DNA of 64,000 nucleotides, from assembly GCA_026419785.1 (NCBI GenBank), contig JAODTK010005800.1, positions 186,001 through 250,000 on the forward strand, given 5' to 3'. The DNA comes from Sclerodactyla briareus (lineage: Eukaryota > Echinodermata > Holothuroidea > Dendrochirotida > Sclerodactylidae). The notes beneath the pieces are model-generated. The model was not told where the DNA came from and made no database searches. It saw only the letters and a list, made by a program, of their open reading frames with translations. Position 1 is the stretch's first letter; each line of letters starts with the position of its first letter. This document shows positions 1-12,299 of the stretch, one piece after another. A program made the position numbers and the translations under genes.

Positions 1-3000
1 GAAAAGTCACTGACAGGTGCTTCTCGTCTGACTGGGAGAAATAATATTGTTGCGAAAAAGGGACAGAAAATGACTCTGCAAGGTACCGACCTTTTCATAA
101 GATGTGTCCTCATGAACATTATCTGTACAGTGTAATGTCTTTGGGGCGTTCTCAAACATACAGCATATTTTCTGCCTTTCACTATGGCTTTCGAGATTTT
201 TCTTTCGAGCGTCATGTGAGGCACACTTTCTGGACCCCACACAGACGATATTGATAACATGCAAGGTGGTCATCACACATATGATTGCATAATGGATTTC
301 TCGGAAGTTGAGAGTTCTCATCGTTGGGAGGGAATTCTGAGATTCTCCTGTTAATAAAGATATGAATCAACATTGTCTGCAGACCATTTGATACAGAACA
401 GTCGTTCCCAGTTAATGACACTTTGCGCTGTTTGAGTAATTCAACATTAGGTCGATAATTACAGTTACGTGTGTTCCAATAGCATTTGTTACCTTTATTA
501 ACGTCAGGGCGAGTTCAAGTAGTACCCTAACTGTTAACACCCCAACTGCTGTTCGAAGACTGTGACAAATCTGAATCAAGAGTACATCTTGAAGGTAGTC
601 TATTCCTGTTCGAATATCTCGAACTCTATATTGACAACTACCAATTCAAACCGAGTTTTCTTTCAGTTGGGACTACAAGGGTCCTGAGTCTCGGAATGGA
701 CGAATGCTAAAAAAATGAATGTCCCCACACATTTCCATATAGGTGAACATTGCACCGTGATGGGGGGGGGGGGGGTGACTATCTCATGAATGATTCGAGA
801 AATAGCACGGAATTACTGCGGATTACAAACGACTGGATTTCATGACAGTCTATTCATGTCTTCGGATGAATCTCCCTTTTCAGTATATACTGGATAAAAT
901 AAAAGGGTTAATAGTTGTCCACTTCATTTATTTGACATGCTTTGTGCCACTTCCTGGCCCGTAGGTGCCGTGGTGATCATTAATGTCAATCAATCCATTC
1001 ATGCATATTCTTAAATTGCATATGGATATGTACAGAAAATGAAAGTGAGTCAGCATTTTAAACGGGTAATTTGAAATACTTATAAATTCTTTTCTCAACG
1101 ATGTGCCTTTCAGGAATACGCTTTTTTTCAATTGATCCCATCCATGTACCATTCGATTCTTTGTTATATCTGTAAAACAACTGAGTATGTCGGTGGTGGG
1201 GAAACACGTTATATAGTCGCCCCACCTTACTCCGAATTGGACCATGGGTGGATGCTTCCAGTCTCGAAATATTGTATTCTCACAAGTATCAGTGAAGTGA
1301 TTGTGTTGACTTTTCTCCATTGCACTGAATACTCAGCAGAGTAATGTTGTATCGATCACGACTCGATTCTAATATCGAATCACTTGAAATGAAATGCATT
1401 CCTCTCGCTCTTGCATGCGGTAATGTCGTTAGGAGGTACATTAAAGGTTCGATAATATCAGTCCTAGTGGATAAAACTGAATATCAAGTGTCAAACATGA
1501 TTTGCTCGCAACACAACTCAATATTCCCCACGTCTCTCAGTGTCTAGAGGGGAACGAACTACCTAATCGATAAAATGTTACCAACGACAGACTAAGTATA
1601 GCGATATACCTGTTCTTGAGCATCAGGCGAGAAATTGCGTTGCCTCCACAATTCGTGGGGACTATAGGGTTGTTTTTGGTTTATTCCATTGATACCGTTA
1701 TTAGTCTATACACATGACTATAGGGCATCAGGCAGATACGACTCCCAAGAAGGCAGGTTGTTGACCGCAGCGCTATTCATAGCTGTGTATTGACAATAGC
1801 AGCGATTCACTCGTCAACATGCAGGCGGAGAAGCTGTCATCAAAATCAAAATGAAAACAGTGTATGTAAATATACGATGGGGAGTAAACAAAATGACGGT
1901 ACTTTGGAGGTGTGTTCGCGTCATTTTCCATTTAGCGAACGCATACCTCCTTTAATATGGCATGACGAACAATTTGCTGTACTTTGACGATGAAACCATT
2001 TTCGAGGACCATCGAAAGGTGCGAGAAACAGTAGATGGTAGGTCATTCGCCACAATCATGTGTTGCCGTACTTCAAGGCTTCAAGCCCCATAGTTACGTT
2101 CGCTTAATACAAAGCCGTTTGCATAGCAATTATATTCGCCATGACGAAATTGGTTGGGGAGGGGGGTTTGGGGGTTTTGCAGCGCCATGCATTGTAAGCA
2201 TGCTTGTTTCTAGCAGTGAGAACCTATTGTACATGTGGACGTTTCTAATGGAGGAACCTCGTGTCGGCATTTTTACTATAGTATAAACCAATAGTTTTCT
2301 GTGAGTTTGCACAGAATAACCGCATATCCAGCAAATGATTGAAAATGCATTCCTATGTTTTTCCCATTAACTAAAAACAAATAAAAAAGCGCTCTCTAAG
2401 CTCAACATTGACCCGTGTTGCACTCCTTTAAATTACACCTTCATTACAGATGGAACAGTTTCCTTCGACTGAGTTTAGGAGTTCTCTGTAGAGCGTAATA
2501 TATGTTGGTCCACTGACATACGTTTGCTTTGTAAACCGTTCATGGGTTTTCATGTTCGATTGTCCATTCACCAAGTTTAAGTGCGTGACCATATTGCTTG
2601 GCGTTAAATTGATATCTATTAATATTCCTCTCATAACGTCTCTCATTGTTGCGTCCGCTTGAACCACGATATTTCAACGGCTATTTCGAATGAGGAAATC
2701 CTTGAGGGAGAAGCGGAAATGCATGGATGAAACGCTTTTTGATGAATATATGCTGCGAATTGTTGTTCATCACTCCATCGCATAATAAATAAATGAGTCA
2801 TCTAGCTGAGGACGTAAATGGGTTCCAGAGGAGTTATCTTGGGGGTCCTCTTCAATTGAGAGCTGAGAAGAATTGAACACTTGCTGTGCCACCGAATACG
2901 TTTTATTCAGGAATAATAATACCACATTACCTATGCATGTAATTTGCAGTGTGAAATTGATTATAATAGAGTTCATCAACGGGCAAACGTGTTCATAAAT

Positions 3001-3088
3001 TCTCAGGATATGCCCGATACCGTGGTACTGCCAAGCATACACGGGAAACAGCCCGAGTGACATCCAGTAATAATATCCCCCCAGGATT
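1..3088. repeat. Large direct duplication, copy A (cut by the window edge)
   Basis: This segment aligns in the same orientation with 17970-22262. Collinear anchors are 270-310 with 18260-18300, 940-965 with 18950-18985, 1873-1902 with 19908-19934, 2250-2280 with 20268-20296, and 2970-3000 with 22140-22180. Similarity is clear but broken by many substitutions and small indels, so the copies are old or rapidly diverging. Homology ends near 3088, where copy B runs into an AT array. Open frames in copy A (for example 928-1320 and 2770-3147, both minus) are not kept open in copy B, where indels are not multiples of three. That argues against a conserved protein here. Copy A lacks the 1.1-kb insertion present in copy B. 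Confidence 0.85.
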
Positions 3089-3099
3089 GCATTTATCAA

Positions 3100-4220
3100 G
3101 TGGATATCAGCAAGCACCCTGCGACCGTTGATATTACCCCTGTTCATTCATAAGAAATCGATGGCATTGTGGATTGACACTGAAATTGGATATATTCCTG
3201 TCCTTTTTTCAACAAAAAAATTTGGAGTCAGTCATTGTATTACACAATCTGTTACGAAAAGACATGTCTTTCGTGAGAACAATCTCAAGCAATAGCTCAC
3301 TTTACAAGAGACTAACTTAGCCTACACACTCAACTAAATTTGTATCGCTATTCTTCAAGATATTTAACGACGTTAAAGATGTTTCAATCCTGCAATACAT
3401 TACACTGAATCGTCAGTAAATAGTGAGAATCAGCACAACAACAACACATGAAGTGTTCACAGTGAGAACCTGAACGTTGCCTGGTGTACACTAGTGCTCG
3501 CTTAGGACGCTGTCTTGGCGACAATGTAATGTACTGTTCTTAGTGAAATAGCTCCTTACCTGTATAAACACATACACACCCGCTTGATTCTAACGTTAAT
3601 TCGAGTGAAATAGACCAGATTGCTTGACCACGATGTGCGCGGGTGGGGGGGCGGGGAGACTCGAACACATAGCCTATATACAGTAAGTGTGAAGTGTGAC
3701 GGCGCGGATAATGGGGGTTCGACCCCTTTGGATTGTACGTTTTGGTTATACTCATGTATGAGTTTGTTTAGTATATACCACGTCTTGCGAACGTTGGAAC
3801 TGCTGACTTGAACATTCGATTGATTTTTTTTTGTCCGGATAATTAGCCTGCCTGTCTCTGGGGCTTCTCCATTCTTCGTACATCAGCATCCCACTGTCGG
3901 TACATGCTTGCTTGATGGTGTACTTTTAATACCTGCGTCACATTTCGTAAGTCAATACGTTCGGCCTGGTCAACTAATGTTCGTGAAGTATTCGTGAAGT
4001 TTACATAACAATTTTTCGGAGAAAACATATTCAATCATAGTGATCTTTGCGGCCATCTGCTAGATCGATTACTGGCGCTATTATTATTAATAACATTCAC
4101 CACAATGGGAAGAATTGGGGCCGGGATGCTTCGCCATAATTTCGCAATTCGATTTCGGACCTTGGCCAGGGCCATAGTATGAAAATAGCATTTCAGTACT
4201 GGTACCGGTACCAGAAGGAA
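3100..4220. other. Stretch without recognisable gene
   Basis: Nothing is recognised except a perfect 16-bp palindrome near 4199-4214 (CTGGTACCGGTACCAG) and G-rich runs at 3643-3657. Open frames are short and overlap on both strands. Confidence 0.5.
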
Positions 4221-4228
4221 TGATCAAT

Positions 4229-4800
4229 GTATATACATATATACTGAGCGCGAGAGAGAATTAGAAACTGTGCGGCTTGGCTTGGCCCCAAAAAAATCGC
4301 ATGTATCAGTAGAATGCAAAGATTTTCTCAGCGATGTTCAAATGCCTAGTGAATCCTGAAGTGTTTGAATCTCTGTCACGAATAGACCCACATGGGACAA
4401 ATATGGAACAGGCATCTTGAGGTACTGGAGGGGTTCCTCTCTCTGTCAAAAACAAAACAACAAACCGCAAGAAAGCAAGTCTCTCTGACCAGTTGAGGAA
4501 ATGCACTCGGTTCGAGAGCTAGCCAGTAGGAATTTTGAGTTTAGACGACCCACGCAGTCGTAGAGACTTTACTTCGATAATTTCACCAAACTGTGTCAAC
4601 AGCAGTCACGTATTCCGACCATTCCTCTTTGATACGATCATACGATCTATGTGCTTTGTATTATATCAATGGTCATGTGAATGTGTACTTTTCAAATAAT
4701 TCGAATTTCCAAGATGCAATTTGTATTGAAATCGGCCGCTGTACTTATATACTGCAAGCGCGAGAATTAGAACTGGGCAGTTTGGCCGGCCAATCGTGGA
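4229..4800 (+). repeat. Pair of ~50-bp direct repeats about 510 bp apart
   Basis: The segments near 4229-4290 and 4742-4795 share the order TATATACTG, then a GCGCGAGA block, then AATTAGAA, then a TTGGC-rich end. They could be terminal repeats of a small element or two copies of a dispersed repeat. No coding signal lies between them. Confidence 0.4.
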
Positions 4801-4989
4801 GCGGGACCTCGAGCAGCTTCTCCGTGCTACTGTGTTGTGTAAAAGTCAGAGTGTGAACAGGATCCGCTTGGTCGGGTTCACGGAGACCTCGAAATTGGGG
4901 GGGGGATGGTCAGGGTCCAGCCTAGTCGCTTGTACGGGGGAGATCAGGCGATCTTTCAAGACATAAATGAATCACAACGGTCTACTGTC

Positions 4990-5072
4990 TATAGTAGATT
5001 CATGCGTGTTCTTGTACAGCGCTTTGTGGCAGTGCATAAAGCGCTTTATAAAATTGTATTATTATTATTATT
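4990..5072 (+). mobile_element. Retroposon 3' tail with (ATT)n end
   Basis: The stretch carries a GTACAGCGCTTTGTGGCA block, a second AAAGCGCTTTATAAA block, and ends in a short ATT microsatellite (5059-5072). This layout is common at the 3' ends of invertebrate LINEs and their partner SINEs, where the tail is read by the LINE reverse transcriptase. The 5' extent is unclear, because upstream sequence (4860-4990) shows no tRNA-type promoter boxes and no reverse transcriptase motif. It is probably a 5'-truncated insertion. Confidence 0.45.
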
Positions 5073-5079
5073 GGAAGCG

Positions 5080-6210
5080 GCGGGCGGGTGAGCGGCTAGG
5101 TGATCTCCACTCGTGTGTGCTTCAATGAGTGAGTGGATGAGTGAGTAGGGAATAGCTAGGCTTTGCGTAGCGTTCATTCAGGATTTTAGGATACAGTCTC
5201 TACACAATTTGTAGTGTACTTTCGTAGGCCTGTGTTAGCCTAGGCTAGCTTCACTGTACAAAATGGATTAACAGAGGGCAGCGGCGACTGCGGAATACCG
5301 CTCATTTCTTACATTTTCTTACATTTAAACATTCTTGCTCTCTTGAAACTCCCAAAGTTTCATTTGATTACAGCCCCGAAGATTTAATAAGATCGGAGTG
5401 CCTACGACAAAAAAGTAGGTCAATGGAGAGTGTTGGGGTCAATCAGAATCAGGACAACTTCATACCCATAATGCGATGCGCAACTGTACTTGCAATAAGG
5501 TCTATAGCCACATGGTAATCGAATCAGGGAGAACACTACTGCAAATATGCTCCAAATACTGTTTATTTTGGCCGTTCTTTCACCAAGACCGCCTATCACT
5601 CCTAAAATGAGTTAGTTTTGGCTATAAGTCGCACGAAGAGTTGCACAAGAAACGTTACAATGTTACAATTTTCATTGTAAACAATCATGTATGGGCAACA
5701 TATAATTATCATTATTAGCCAGTCAGTGATCCGAGTTGTGTACGTACCCCAATGCTCCTGACAATGAGGACCTAATGACATGTCAATTTCAATGGGACCC
5801 AACTACCCGGAGTTTACCTGGAGGACCACCCTCTCCTTCTAGGGCAGGCTCTTGAGTCCCCCAGAGAGAATGGCTCGTAGGGACAGGAGGTCTACTGACC
5901 TAAAGATCCCACACTTCTGGACAGTTGGCAGTTGCGCTGTTAACTAATTACTTACTCGTGAAAGCATGTTCCAGGTTTTCCAAATTCTATGAAATATGAA
6001 TTTCTCCTAATTCCAAGCGATCTGTGGTATTATCTTCCTGGAATTTCCTGGAGTTTTACTATCAGTGACGAAAACAACAAAACTTGTTATATCCATGTGC
6101 ACTCTTTCTTGTGTGATATTATAAACTGTTATGAGGTCTTGGCGGCATGTACTTTGCTCTATAGTAATCAGATTGGAACTTACATACTAGACTTCTTCGT
6201 ACGATTTAAT
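5080..6210. other. Stretch without recognisable gene
   Basis: No domain motifs, tRNA or long repeat seen. ORFs are short and scattered. Confidence 0.5.
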
Positions 6211-6219
6211 GTTTTATCC

Positions 6220-7570
6220 TGTATAAATCTCGCCATTCTTGCGCGCTACACCTAGCAAACTCAATGTCCTTCTTCAAATATGGTTTCCACCCTGAAATGC
6301 CGTATCAAGATGTGACCGTATATTGTCTGTGTAAATTTTAAGACAATCTTTTCTGTCAAGTTACTGAATTTCTTTTAACAATCCCCATTACTTATTGGCT
6401 TTCTTACTGCTTCTGCACATTGTCTGTTGAATTTAATAGTAGTATTAACGTACCCCCTAAATCTTTCTCCTCGTTATTTTCTGTTAGTTCCTGTCCTCCT
6501 TCCATACTTGAGATTGTTTGCTTGAGATTGCTGTAAATCCGAAAATGCCTGACAGACATTTTCCAAACTTAAATTTCATTTGCCACTCTTTGGACCAATT
6601 CACCAACATGTCCAAGTCTCGCAATCTCTGCTCTGCCCGATCTCTATTGTCTCTCACTGGGCACATTACTTTGTGTCATCAGCAAACTTACCGACTTCTG
6701 ATTGCACTCAATATCCAAACGTTTATAAAAAAAATTGTAAACAAACTGGCCCATTACTGAGCCCTGCACAACGGAACTGGTGACTCTCACCCAATCAGAT
6801 TCCTTTCAATACCTACCCGCTGCTTCCGGTCTTTAAGCCATTCCTCCACCCACTTCAAAATAAGTCCATCAATTCCATGTGCTTGTCAGTTTAGCAATAC
6901 GCTCCTTATGGGGAAAAAGGAACTGTGTCGAAAGAGGGCTCTGGATTAGGTCACCACATTAAACCTGTTACCCATCTATAAATCTCACTAACGTACACCG
7001 TACTCCAACATATTGTGCGACATGAACTTCCCTAGCTTGCGTATTTACAGTAGTCATTTCTTCCAAGTGTCCGACTATAGCATCCCGCAATCATCTCCAT
7101 TACTTTTCCAGGAACTGAGGTTAGTTAACGGGTCTGTAGTTTGAGACGTTTGAGTGATCTCCTTTTTTTTGTATAATGGTGTGACGTTTGCCATTTTCCA
7201 TTCTGAAGAATGTCTGTTGTTTCTATGGACTTCTCAAAGATCATCTGCCATAGAACGTAATTCTTTGCCATTTCCTCCAAAAAGTCTGGCTTTATATGGT
7301 CTGGCCCAGCAGCCTTCTGTTATTCCTGACTTTTTCTAAATCACATTGTTACGTCTCTGCTCTGCAATCCTGTTACGTTCTGGTGAACAGTACTAGTCTG
7401 CTTCTGTAAATACTGAACCTGAAGTACTAAGTTCAGTGCAGCAGCAGTCTCTTGTTCGGTTTCATATTTCGTCCATCTTCATCCTTTATAGGGCCAACTT
7501 TTTCTCTAACTTTCTGTTTCGATCTAAGGTAAGAAAACGGGAATCAGGGAGAGTCCTTAAAACTGACAAT
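6220..7570 (-). mobile_element. Degenerate CR1-clade LINE reverse transcriptase
   Basis: Reading the minus strand from about 7500 downwards, the usual order of CR1 reverse transcriptase landmarks appears in shifting frames. They are: VGPIKDEDGRNMKPNKRLL (7500-7444); AAGPDHIKPDFLEEM and IFEKSIETTDILQNGKW (7320-7165); a VPGKVMEMI block near 7105; a FDTVP and SHGIDGLILKW-type block (6950-6800); KFADDTK, the catalytic Asp-Asp box (6694-6668); LVNWSKEWQMKFKFGKC (6620-6555); EEKDLG (about 6470); and a YLKKDI block near 6270. Stop codons and frameshifts are frequent, so it is a dead copy. No endonuclease domain or 5' end is visible above 7570, so it is probably 5' truncated. The family is known to copy itself by target-primed reverse transcription. 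Confidence 0.85.
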
Positions 7571-7985
7571 TCAGACCGATTGTCTCTCCTGACAATTTGT
7601 GATATTGTGACGTGCACAGGCCTAGACATGGAGAATAGTCAAATAAATCACATTGCAGTTATAACCTATTACACTGTGCTGTATGTTTAGTAGTATCTAA
7701 TGACTGCGATACAGTACGGAATGTGATCCTTTCATGAACGACTGAGAGACTGATGAGAGTCTATTTTTTAAATCCTTCTCGGATGCCGAATAATTAAGAA
7801 AACCCAAGAGCGTGGTGAACTGCTTTTGCGCGCCTCGGACTCGGCTTTTGTCGCTATCGATAATAACACTTCATGGAATATGCAGTTTCTACGATTTCGG
7901 GTATTGTTCAGTTCTCCAGGGGGTTTAAATTTCCCACCCAGTAAACACGGGTCACAACGGCGATAGGCAGTGTGGGTAATATTTA
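7570..7985. other. Stretch without recognisable gene
   Basis: No repeat or coding motif recognised. It lies immediately upstream of the candidate start codon at 7990 and could hold a promoter, but no TATA box or clear initiator is apparent. Confidence 0.35.
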
Positions 7986-7989
7986 CAAC

Positions 7990-8117
7990 ATGGCGGCGCC
8001 GCCAGCAGCCCCTGGTATACGAATTGTTGTTAGAAGAGACAACTCATGAGATGCTAGAAGTGAGTAATCTCCCTGACTGCCAACTGGATTTTCGGCCGGA
8101 CTTTCCTGACAGAAAAG
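7990..8117 (+). CDS. Candidate first coding exon of an unknown gene
   Basis: An ATG in a favourable context (ACAACATGG, with A at -3 and G at +4) opens MAAPPAAPGIRIVVRRDNS and then meets TGA at 8047-8049. In another frame the sequence continues as LEVSNLPDCQLDFRPDFPD and runs to a good splice donor, AAAAG then GTATAT, at 8117/8118. The simplest reading is one coding exon broken by a single-base indel near 8040-8055, either a sequencing error or a pseudogene. AACATGGCGGC around the ATG also fits the YY1 core often found just downstream of animal promoters. I do not recognise the protein. The alternatives are a 19-residue small ORF or chance. There is no matching next exon that I can join with confidence. 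Confidence 0.3.
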
Positions 8118-8387
8118 GTATATATTCAATCATTTGGGTAGCGTATGCGTTTGTGCCCCCACCTTTTGAACCAGAGTCTAGTAATACATTGGAGAGCTCA
8201 TACTTTTGAAGTACGTGCCCGTCGAGAGTCCTAACTCCTCAACACAAAGATATACGATAAATGTGCCATTAAATGTTCCTAACATCAAACAGACGATCCC
8301 ATCATTTTACTGGTCGCCTGACTGAACGAGTCAACTGACACTCAGAAGTCGAAATAACAATTGTGCTGCCGTGCACACAGCATTGCA

Positions 8388-8452
8388 TCACCCCCCCCCC
8401 ATCCCCCCACCCCCCCCCCCCCCTCCCCCCCACCCCCCCCCCCCCCCCCCCA
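8388..8452. repeat. Poly-C tract with A/T interruptions
   Basis: About 65 bases almost wholly C, with single A or T breaks. The proline-rich and glycine-rich reading frames over it are translation artefacts. It may be the G/C-rich end of a nearby transposon, but no partner end is seen. Confidence 0.9.
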
Positions 8453-8639
8453 CTCCAATCAATATTAGGGCTTCATCACGAGTATAATGGATTGCATTCT
8501 GGTTCATCAAACGCGGCAGATCATTATGGCTGTGATAATGTATGTGTAACAACGCATAATGTATATTAGACTGATGGACTCCTTCCCTCAGGTCTCCTCT
8601 CAATACAGAGTGTACTACGAGGAAAATCACCTAAATCAC

Positions 8640-9955
8640 GCCAATTTCCGTTGAATCCCTCAGACATTTTTTTCAATATTTTCGATTCCTTTCGAGCCTC
8701 ATTTTTGTTTACTTACCCTCCTGCATTCCGTGGATTGAATTCAGAATGGATACAATCTGATTAATTAAAACATGCTTACTCGCGGAAAATGCGTGGCTTT
8801 CTGTTTGTTATCTGGGTTGACTCTGATGAATTAGGCACATTTATGCTACATGAGGAAAACGGTGATTTCATTCATCAACTCAGCCAACACAAACACCATC
8901 ACTAAGCACAAGGGTTATTGAATTGCAGTATAACCGAGGAATACCATTTTGATATTTTTCCCGTGGTTTATCACCCACTGACAAATTTTATAAGGTTTAT
9001 GCTGGACTATCAACAAACGCCAATTTTATTGTTTTTCTGGTGTGTGCCACGACTCACTCCCTCATGGGCCAGCTTCTCCTCATCCGTCAGAGTATCATTT
9101 CTGCAGGAGTATCTTTTTGTATTTCTATAAACCGTGTTGATCTCTCATGCAACTATTTCACATCCAGCTAACGATGCAGTTTTTTCGATACTTTCAGCGT
9201 GGCAGTAAATTTACTCACATTCTTATCTCTCTTCGCTATTGTACTAATATTAGTAAAATTCCTCTGAGTCAGCTTTCATATTTCCCAGTGGATTCGGAAA
9301 TACTCGGTAAATTGAGGCAGAACGTCGAGATTAAATACACATATATTATTCCCTGTCCCTCGATTGGAGATAGACGTTGACACAGCAAAGTTTATTATAG
9401 GGAAGCCAGACAGAGAGGTCTCGCATAACAGCTTCAGTGATAAATGTCGGTTTTAGCTTCTACTTTCCTTAGCACACATTGAATATGAACACTGTTATTC
9501 ATTTATTGACCGAACCCTGATTACACTTAAAACGAATACGTTTCTTTCACCGCCGTCGGTGTCGGAATTAGCAAAACAACCGGAAGGATTTAGAATCAGT
9601 AATCATAACATGTAGCCTGCTCTAAATGACTTGATTGCTTCAAGGTCCATATTCAGGAATTTCACGTCTAATGTTGCTCAAAATAAATGTTAGCCACCAT
9701 ACTTTGACTCGATACTTCCCAGGGGCATTATGGACTATGGACCGATTAATCTCAGATGGTCATGATTGCTCTAATGATGAAAAATAACAAAATACCATCA
9801 GTCGACAATGCCTCTCTAAGATCAAGTCATATTACTGTGGGCTTACGGTTTTCATAGTACATTATCCCTGCTTATCCCTGTTGTGCTAGCCAGAGATATA
9901 ATGTCAACCGCGATAGTCTTAATCTTCCTGGTTTGGTCCCATCAGCATTTTTTTT
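8640..9955. other. Stretch without recognisable gene
   Basis: AT-leaning sequence with short ORFs only. It ends in a T-rich run at 9950-9957, which serves the putative splice acceptor at 9960. Confidence 0.45.
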
Positions 9956-9959
9956 TCAG

Positions 9960-10022
9960 GATTGCGAATACACAGGACTACGCTGCGGATATCACCTCGC
10001 CGCCCGGAATGGTCACATTCCG
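9960..10022 (+). CDS. Candidate 63-bp internal exon
   Basis: A strong acceptor (polypyrimidine T run ending in TTTCAG) precedes 9960, and a donor CCG then GTAAGC follows 10022. The 63 bases are open in two frames. In phase 0 they read DCEYTGLRCGYHLAARNGHIP with the codons intact; the HLAARNGHIP part resembles one helix-turn of an ankyrin repeat. In the frame that continues past the donor they read RIHRTTLRISPRR and onward. Splice-site quality is the main evidence; the ankyrin resemblance is only about ten residues. No flanking exon with matching phase was found. Confidence 0.2.
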
Positions 10023-10029
10023 GTAAGCG

Positions 10030-11890
10030 TGGCCGGGGCCGATCTTCAACCGTCGGAGGAAGCTGCTCAAATGAGGCTGCCACTCGGGAACACCTATTTG
10101 AAGAGCTAAATAGCTCATGTTACCTCTACCTGTTGAAAGGTTCCCCGCAAGCCCCGATGATAAGGCAGTGTTGCGTCCCAAATTGGGCAAATCCGACAAG
10201 AACACCTATATACAAGACACTCGTAGCTATCAAGACCAACACGAACACTGACACGGGTATCGGGAATAGCCAGGACACCGGCACCAGAAGGGTTCGAAAC
10301 CAAAATCGGAATCACCACTAAATCAGAGCTCGGAAGGAAACACCTTTGTGAATACTTGTAGAGTTTACATATGTGTTTCCGAAAAGATGGGAACATTGTA
10401 GGGGGTATATTCCAATAAATTATACTCTCCAGTGGGTATTCTAAATTAAAGTCTGAGGGATTAGATCATATATAATGATTCGTATTTTGATTCTCTGACA
10501 GCGATCTTATTGAACCTATGTGCCCGATGCTGTCCACTAGGACTGTTTGAAAGGCACATTGGATACTGCAGAGATTATAATGATTGGAATGCAAACTAAA
10601 TCATTCATTATTGCCGATGAGATGTTCTTCAATTCTAAGCAATACACATGCACACTGACCTCTGACGCTGTAACAGAAAGTCATTCGAACGTCGGGTGTG
10701 GACTGACACATTTAGGTTTTCCTTCCTCAATTTTATCATATTTGACTATTTTATAGCTGACCCGGCTGTTGTCTGTTATGTACTAACCGAAAGTTTGCTA
10801 TATTCTAATTGGACCTCACATCAGCGTGGGTACCAATACGATATGTCTACCTAGTGATTGGAATAAAAATCATTATTGGTTTACTACATAAGATAGAAAT
10901 TAAGACGAATATATTCTCAATAATTTTGTTCAATCTCACTAAATAATGAAACGATGATGAGATGAAAATACAACCCGACACGTGTACAACTACATTGTAC
11001 AAACACTCAGATACCTTGTCCACCAGCTAGTGATACGTAAAATGAATTCATGGAAGCAAGTGGTCGCCTACGAATGGAATCGCGGTAGTTAGAGTAGGTG
11101 TTGATGCTGAGGACGGACCTTTTTTCCTAGCTAAGTAAATAAAATAACAGAACAGAAGAGAATAGAATAGACTTTAGAGCGATAGTGCGCCGTGTGCGTG
11201 TGACGCTGACTTTTATATTACCGTACACTTAGGGGTAGTCCCACGGAGTTCGTTTGTGCGGAGAGCAGGCACCACGTATTTGATTCAGTGTAATTTACGT
11301 CCTTCGATACTATTACCTATTCTGATGCGCGAGCGTGATTTGAGAAAAATAAACTTCATTCTTCTCTGGAAATGAATGTGGCGTTCTTATGGAGAAGTTT
11401 GCAAATTTAGGGAATATGTAGTAATGTTCAACATAAACCATGAATTAACCAGGCGACTTGTCACGTCTAGTCCACAACCGTTGTCGAGTCTGGCAGATCA
11501 ACAAATGTTGGCTTATCAACCCAAGAAAAGGTCTCTTTTTGAGGAAGGAGGGTTTAACGCCGAACCTTGTGCTTGGGATTGGAATCTTTTCTCTATAGTC
11601 CATACAGTTTGATGAATTGAATTGATGAATTTGAATTGAATCAGCTCCTTCCCCTCTTTTAATCATGAAATTTTAGAAAATGGCCTCTTCGAATTATTAT
11701 AACGATTTCACGTGGCACGTCCTAAAACCCGTCTTTTTTACTACCCAATATTTAGTCTGCCTAACCAATTGAAAATTCGGCATTACTGCTCTTAGCCACA
11801 TTGTCATATTTCTTCAAGTAGTATCAATCCTCGCGCTCAATATCGAACATCAAGCATGTCCAGTGGTCCCTTTACCCAATTGAAATACAG
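10030..11890. other. Stretch without recognisable gene
   Basis: No domain or mobile-element motif. Small simple-sequence patches occur at 11140-11170 (AGAAT-like) and 11608-11641 (GAATT/GATGAATT). Confidence 0.45.
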
Positions 11891-11895
11891 CAATA

Positions 11896-11910
11896 CCGCC
11901 AGGGGGCACT
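11896..11910 (+). promoter_or_regulatory. CTCF-like motif
   Basis: CCGCCAGGGGGCACT fits the bilaterian CTCF core consensus CCRSYAGRKGGCRSY at every position. One 15-bp match in 64 kb is suggestive, not proof; many retroposons also carry such motifs. Confidence 0.3.
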
Positions 11911-12197
11911 ATGTATATCTGTTATTATTCATCTCCGCGCTTACAGTGGCACTCTGATTCGCTGCTCTAATGCCACGTTGAGCATTGTCCCCAAGTCTCT
12001 GAGTTTGGCGATTGTGAAATATAAAGTGGATGGGATAATGGGTGAGGGTAGGGGTTTGGTAAACGGACATTGGTTAATAGAGCAACTTCCAGGATACCAT
12101 TACTAACAAGTCATTAAGTTGGCAATCACGACTGACCGGATTCTAACAGAGGGAACAACGTATCGCATGCGCCAGTTCATGTCCCATCCAACCTAGG

Positions 12198-12260
12198 CAG
12201 TGGCGTCACAGGGAGGTGGGTCAGGGACGGGCAGGCCTGCCCCCCCCCCCCCCCCCCCTC
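12198..12260 (+). mobile_element. hAT-like terminus with poly-C run
   Basis: CAGTGGCGTCACAGGG followed by G-rich sequence and a long C run (about 12239-12258) resembles the ends of non-autonomous hAT elements, which often open with CAG.GGCG. No partner terminus or 8-bp target duplication could be assigned. Confidence 0.35.
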
Positions 12261-12299
12261 TGCAAATCTACAGAGGCGCCAAAAACAAGGTAGGGGCCC

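Noticed and set aside
2770-3147. Hydrophobic 125-codon minus ORF in duplication copy A
   Set aside because: Copy B has non-triplet indels across it, so there is no sign of protein constraint.
3700-3735. tRNA T-arm-like GGGGGTTCGACCCC
   Set aside because: No A box, no closing acceptor stem; stem pairing fails beyond the loop.
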